Positions 32,110 through 34,223 of a stretch of DNA of 34,223 nucleotides are shown here, one piece after another. The first letter of the stretch is position 1. The number at the start of each line of letters is the position of its first letter. The translations under genes and the position numbers were made by a program. The stretch covers positions 1 to 34,223 of the forward strand of contig NZ_JABSST010000035.1 of the NCBI RefSeq assembly GCF_013213975.1, written 5' to 3'. Origin of the DNA: Winogradskyella sp. GTDB taxonomy: Bacteria; Bacteroidota; Bacteroidia; Flavobacteriales; Flavobacteriaceae. Below the pieces are notes generated by a model. The model worked only from the letters and a program-made list of their open reading frames with translations. It was not told the DNA's origin and did no database searches.

Positions 32110-32562
32110 TTAACGGAGCTGACGTAAACCTTCATACACTATAATGCTTACTGCATTAGCTAAATTTAGACTTCTAATATGAGAACTGAACATAGGAATT
32201 TTAAACAGCTGAGATTTATTTTGTGCTATGAGGTCTTTTGATAAGCCAACAGATTCTTTTCCAAAAACTAAAAATATATTGTCTCGAAATGATATGTCCC
32301 AATGCGATTTTATGCCATGACTCGATAGAAATACCATACTTGCTCCTTCATTAATTGTAAAAAAGTCTTCGATTGAATCGTAGTATATGACTTCGAGGTG
32401 CTGCCAATAGTCAAGCCCAGCACGTTTAAGACGCTTGTCATTAATTTCAAATCCAAAGGGTTTTACCAAATGCAGTTTAGATCCAGTAGCTAAGGCAAGC
32501 CGTCCAATATTCCCTGTGTTATTGGGTATCTCTGGTTCTATTAATACAATATTCAGTGGCAT
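32110..32562 (-). CDS. trmL: tRNA (cytidine/uridine-34) 2'-O-methyltransferase TrmL
   Basis: A 150-residue minimal SPOUT methyltransferase that modifies the ribose at wobble position 34 of tRNA-Leu isoacceptors in E. coli. The family motifs are complete: PEIPNNTGNIGRLA (11-23), FGKESVGLS and LNLANAVSIIVYEGLRQL. It begins 18 bp after trpA on the same strand and may be read from the trp operon. It is the second SPOUT enzyme in the window; the 10987-11445 protein is of a different subfamily. Confidence 0.93.
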   Translation of the reverse strand: MPLNIVLIEPEIPNNTGNIGRLALATGSKLHLVKPFGFEINDKRLKRAGLDYWQHLEVIYYDSIEDFFTINEGASMVFLSSHGIKSHWDISFRDNIFLVFGKESVGLSKDLIAQNKSQLFKIPMFSSHIRSLNLANAVSIIVYEGLRQLR

Positions 32563-32580
32563 AATGTTCTATAGGTTATT

Positions 32581-33345
32581 CTAATGTAAAACACGATCTA
32601 TAAATGATTTAATATCATCTATGCCTTTTTGTGTTACATGTTTAATGAAAGCACTACCAATAATAGCCCCTTTGGCATACGTTGTTGCTTGTCTGAAGGT
32701 GTCATTATTAGAAATACCAAAGCCAACAATCTGCGGATTATTGAGTTTCATAGTATCGATTCTTTTAAAATACTCAGATTGAATAGCACCAAATCCAGTT
32801 TTTGCTCCCGTTGTGCTTGCCGAACTCACCATATAAATAAAACCATCAGAAATGGAATCTATATATCGAATGCGTTCGTCTGAAGTCTGAGGTGTTATTA
32901 AAAACACATTAATTAAACCATATTTTTCAAAAGTAGATCTGTACTGCTCATCATAAACATCGGCAGGTAAATCTGGAAGGATTAATCCGTCTATACCAAT
33001 CTCTTGACACTTTTTACAAAAGGCTTCAACTCCATACTGCAAAACAGGATTGAAATAACCCATGATAATCAAAGGAATCGATACCGATTGCCTGATATCT
33101 GTTAATTGATCAAATAATCGATCAGTAGTCATTCCGTTTTTTAAAGCGGCTGTAGAACTCTCTTGTATGGTTGGTCCATCTGCTAAAGGGTCACTAAATG
33201 GCAGCCCTATTTCTATCATGTCTACACCCGATTTTTCCAAATCTTCAATGATTTTAAAGGTATCATTAATATTAGGATAACCTGCGGTAAAGTATATGGA
33301 AAGAAGCTTCTTATCTTCTTGTAATTTCTGATTAATTCTATTCAT
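32581..33345 (-). CDS. trpA: Tryptophan synthase alpha chain
   Basis: The 254-residue alpha subunit cleaves indole-3-glycerol phosphate to indole and glyceraldehyde phosphate and passes indole to TrpB. The catalytic acids Glu45 (DMIEIGLPFSDP) and Asp56 (LADGPT) correspond to Glu49 and Asp60 of the E. coli enzyme. The phosphate-binding end has VGFGISNNDTFRQ. It starts 2 bp after the trpB stop, the normal trpB-trpA arrangement. Confidence 0.97.
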   Translation of the reverse strand: MNRINQKLQEDKKLLSIYFTAGYPNINDTFKIIEDLEKSGVDMIEIGLPFSDPLADGPTIQESSTAALKNGMTTDRLFDQLTDIRQSVSIPLIIMGYFNPVLQYGVEAFCKKCQEIGIDGLILPDLPADVYDEQYRSTFEKYGLINVFLITPQTSDERIRYIDSISDGFIYMVSSASTTGAKTGFGAIQSEYFKRIDTMKLNNPQIVGFGISNNDTFRQATTYAKGAIIGSAFIKHVTQKGIDDIKSFIDRVLH

Positions 33346-33347
33346 AT

Positions 33348-34223
33348 TTATAACTTGAAGTAGTCAATATAATTTTGTAAATCTTTATCTCCGCGACCAG
33401 AAAGGCTAATCACAACAAAATCTTCGGGTTTAAATGTTTTATGCTCAAAAATTGCTAAGGCGTGACTTGTTTCAATGGCTGGAATAATGCCTTCTAATTG
33501 CGCTAGTTCTAAGCCAGCAGTCATGGCTTCGTCATCAGTTGCTGAGTAAAATTCACCACGTCCAGATTTATATAAATGAGAGTGTAAAGGACCAACACCT
33601 GGATAATCTAACCCCGCAGAAATGGAATATGGTTCAGTAATCTGTCCGTCGTTAGTTTGCATCAATAGGGTCTTGCATCCATGAATTATACCTTCTTTGC
33701 CAAGGACTGAAGTTGCTGCGCTTTCACCTGAATGAATGCCTTTGCCCGCAGCTTCAACAGCAATGATTCCAACATTTTCATCATTTAAATAATGATAATA
33801 GGTTCCGGCAGCATTACTTCCTCCTCCAATACATGCCACAACATAATCTGGATTTTCTCTACCTTCCTTTACTTTGAGTTGCCACTTAATTTCTTCAGAA
33901 ATCACGGATTGAAAACGTGTTACCATATCCGGATAAGGATGAGGTCCTATAGCTGATCCTATTATGTAATGTGTGTCCACAGGATTGTTAATCCAATCCC
34001 TAATGGCCTCATTAGTGGCATCTTTTAGCGTACGGCTTCCTGACAGTGCAGGCCTGACTTCTGCACCTAACATTTTCATTCTTGCAACATTAGGCGCCTG
34101 TCTAGCAATGTCAATTTCACCCATGTAAACAATACAGTCAATACCCATTAAAGCACAAACGGTTGCTGTAGCAACACCATGCTGTCCTGCCCCAGTTTCT
34201 GCAATAATTCTGTTCTTACCAAG
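33348..34223 (-). CDS. trpB: Tryptophan synthase beta chain, 5' part beyond the window
   Basis: The frame is open to the right edge and begins there with LGKNRIIAETGAGQHGVATA, so 291 residues of the usual 390-400 are present. About 100 N-terminal residues, including the PLP-binding lysine, lie outside. GAGQHG is the substrate-carboxylate loop and CIGGGSNAAG the phosphate-binding glycine loop of the PLP site. The Met at 34148 is internal and not the start. It is followed by trpA after 2 bp. Confidence 0.97.
   Translation of the reverse strand, partial: LGKNRIIAETGAGQHGVATATVCALMGIDCIVYMGEIDIARQAPNVARMKMLGAEVRPALSGSRTLKDATNEAIRDWINNPVDTHYIIGSAIGPHPYPDMVTRFQSVISEEIKWQLKVKEGRENPDYVVACIGGGSNAAGTYYHYLNDENVGIIAVEAAGKGIHSGESAATSVLGKEGIIHGCKTLLMQTNDGQITEPYSISAGLDYPGVGPLHSHLYKSGRGEFYSATDDEAMTAGLELAQLEGIIPAIETSHALAIFEHKTFKPEDFVVISLSGRGDKDLQNYIDYFKL

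Noticed and set aside
34146..34148. Met at 34148 as the trpB start
   Set aside because: The frame continues to the window edge with strongly conserved TrpB sequence (AETGAGQHGVA), so this Met is internal.

Overview
The window looks like a chromosomal segment from a marine-type member of the Flavobacteriaceae (Bacteroidota). The evidence is the low GC content, frequent TAnnTTTG promoter elements (the Bacteroidota -7 box) and near absence of Shine-Dalgarno sequences. The gene content agrees: a type IX secretion (T9SS) type B sorting domain, GSCFA, OMP_b-brl barrels, PorT-like barrels and a PASTA protein beside ddl.

Left end (1-3204): this is the accessory and most interesting part. A XerC/D-type tyrosine recombinase with an extra N-terminal domain (minus strand) sits beside two single-gene units, a PorT-like barrel and a DUF4369 lipoprotein. 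Each gene is bracketed by its own pair of inverted terminal sequences, GTTGGCAGTA for one and GTTGTACAAA for the other. A structured repeat of about 140 bp lies between them and a second, partial repeat runs off the left edge. This layout matches integron gene cassettes (attC-like sites and an attI-like site next to the integrase), although the integrase lacks the insertion typical of IntI. A small zinc-ribbon gene is divergent from the integrase.

3506-10695: a tight minus-strand operon encodes envelope proteins in the order MetA-like barrel, DUF1254/DUF1214 lipoprotein, shorter DUF1214 lipoprotein, glycine-zipper protein, Omp85-type barrel. A DUF481 barrel protein and a Crp/Fnr regulator follow as separate minus-strand genes.

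10987-22447: SpoU-type RNA methyltransferase, era and der (ribosome-associated GTPases) are followed by a large T9SS C-type-lectin protein and an OMP_b-brl_3 outer membrane protein. Convergent to these is a minus-strand operon M23 peptidase, MerR, LemA, TPM, TPM.

22579-31604: alaS and a GSCFA protein (TTG start) converge on a HEAT-repeat gene. Next come coaD and ddl on the minus strand, divergent from PASTA, rluD-type pseudouridine synthase and yaaA on the plus strand. A decayed YitT-family pseudogene occupies the large gap after yaaA.

31605-34223: an EF-hand protein, trmL, trpA and the 3' part of trpB, all on the minus strand. trpB runs off the right edge. No rRNA, tRNA, CRISPR array or insertion sequence was recognised.
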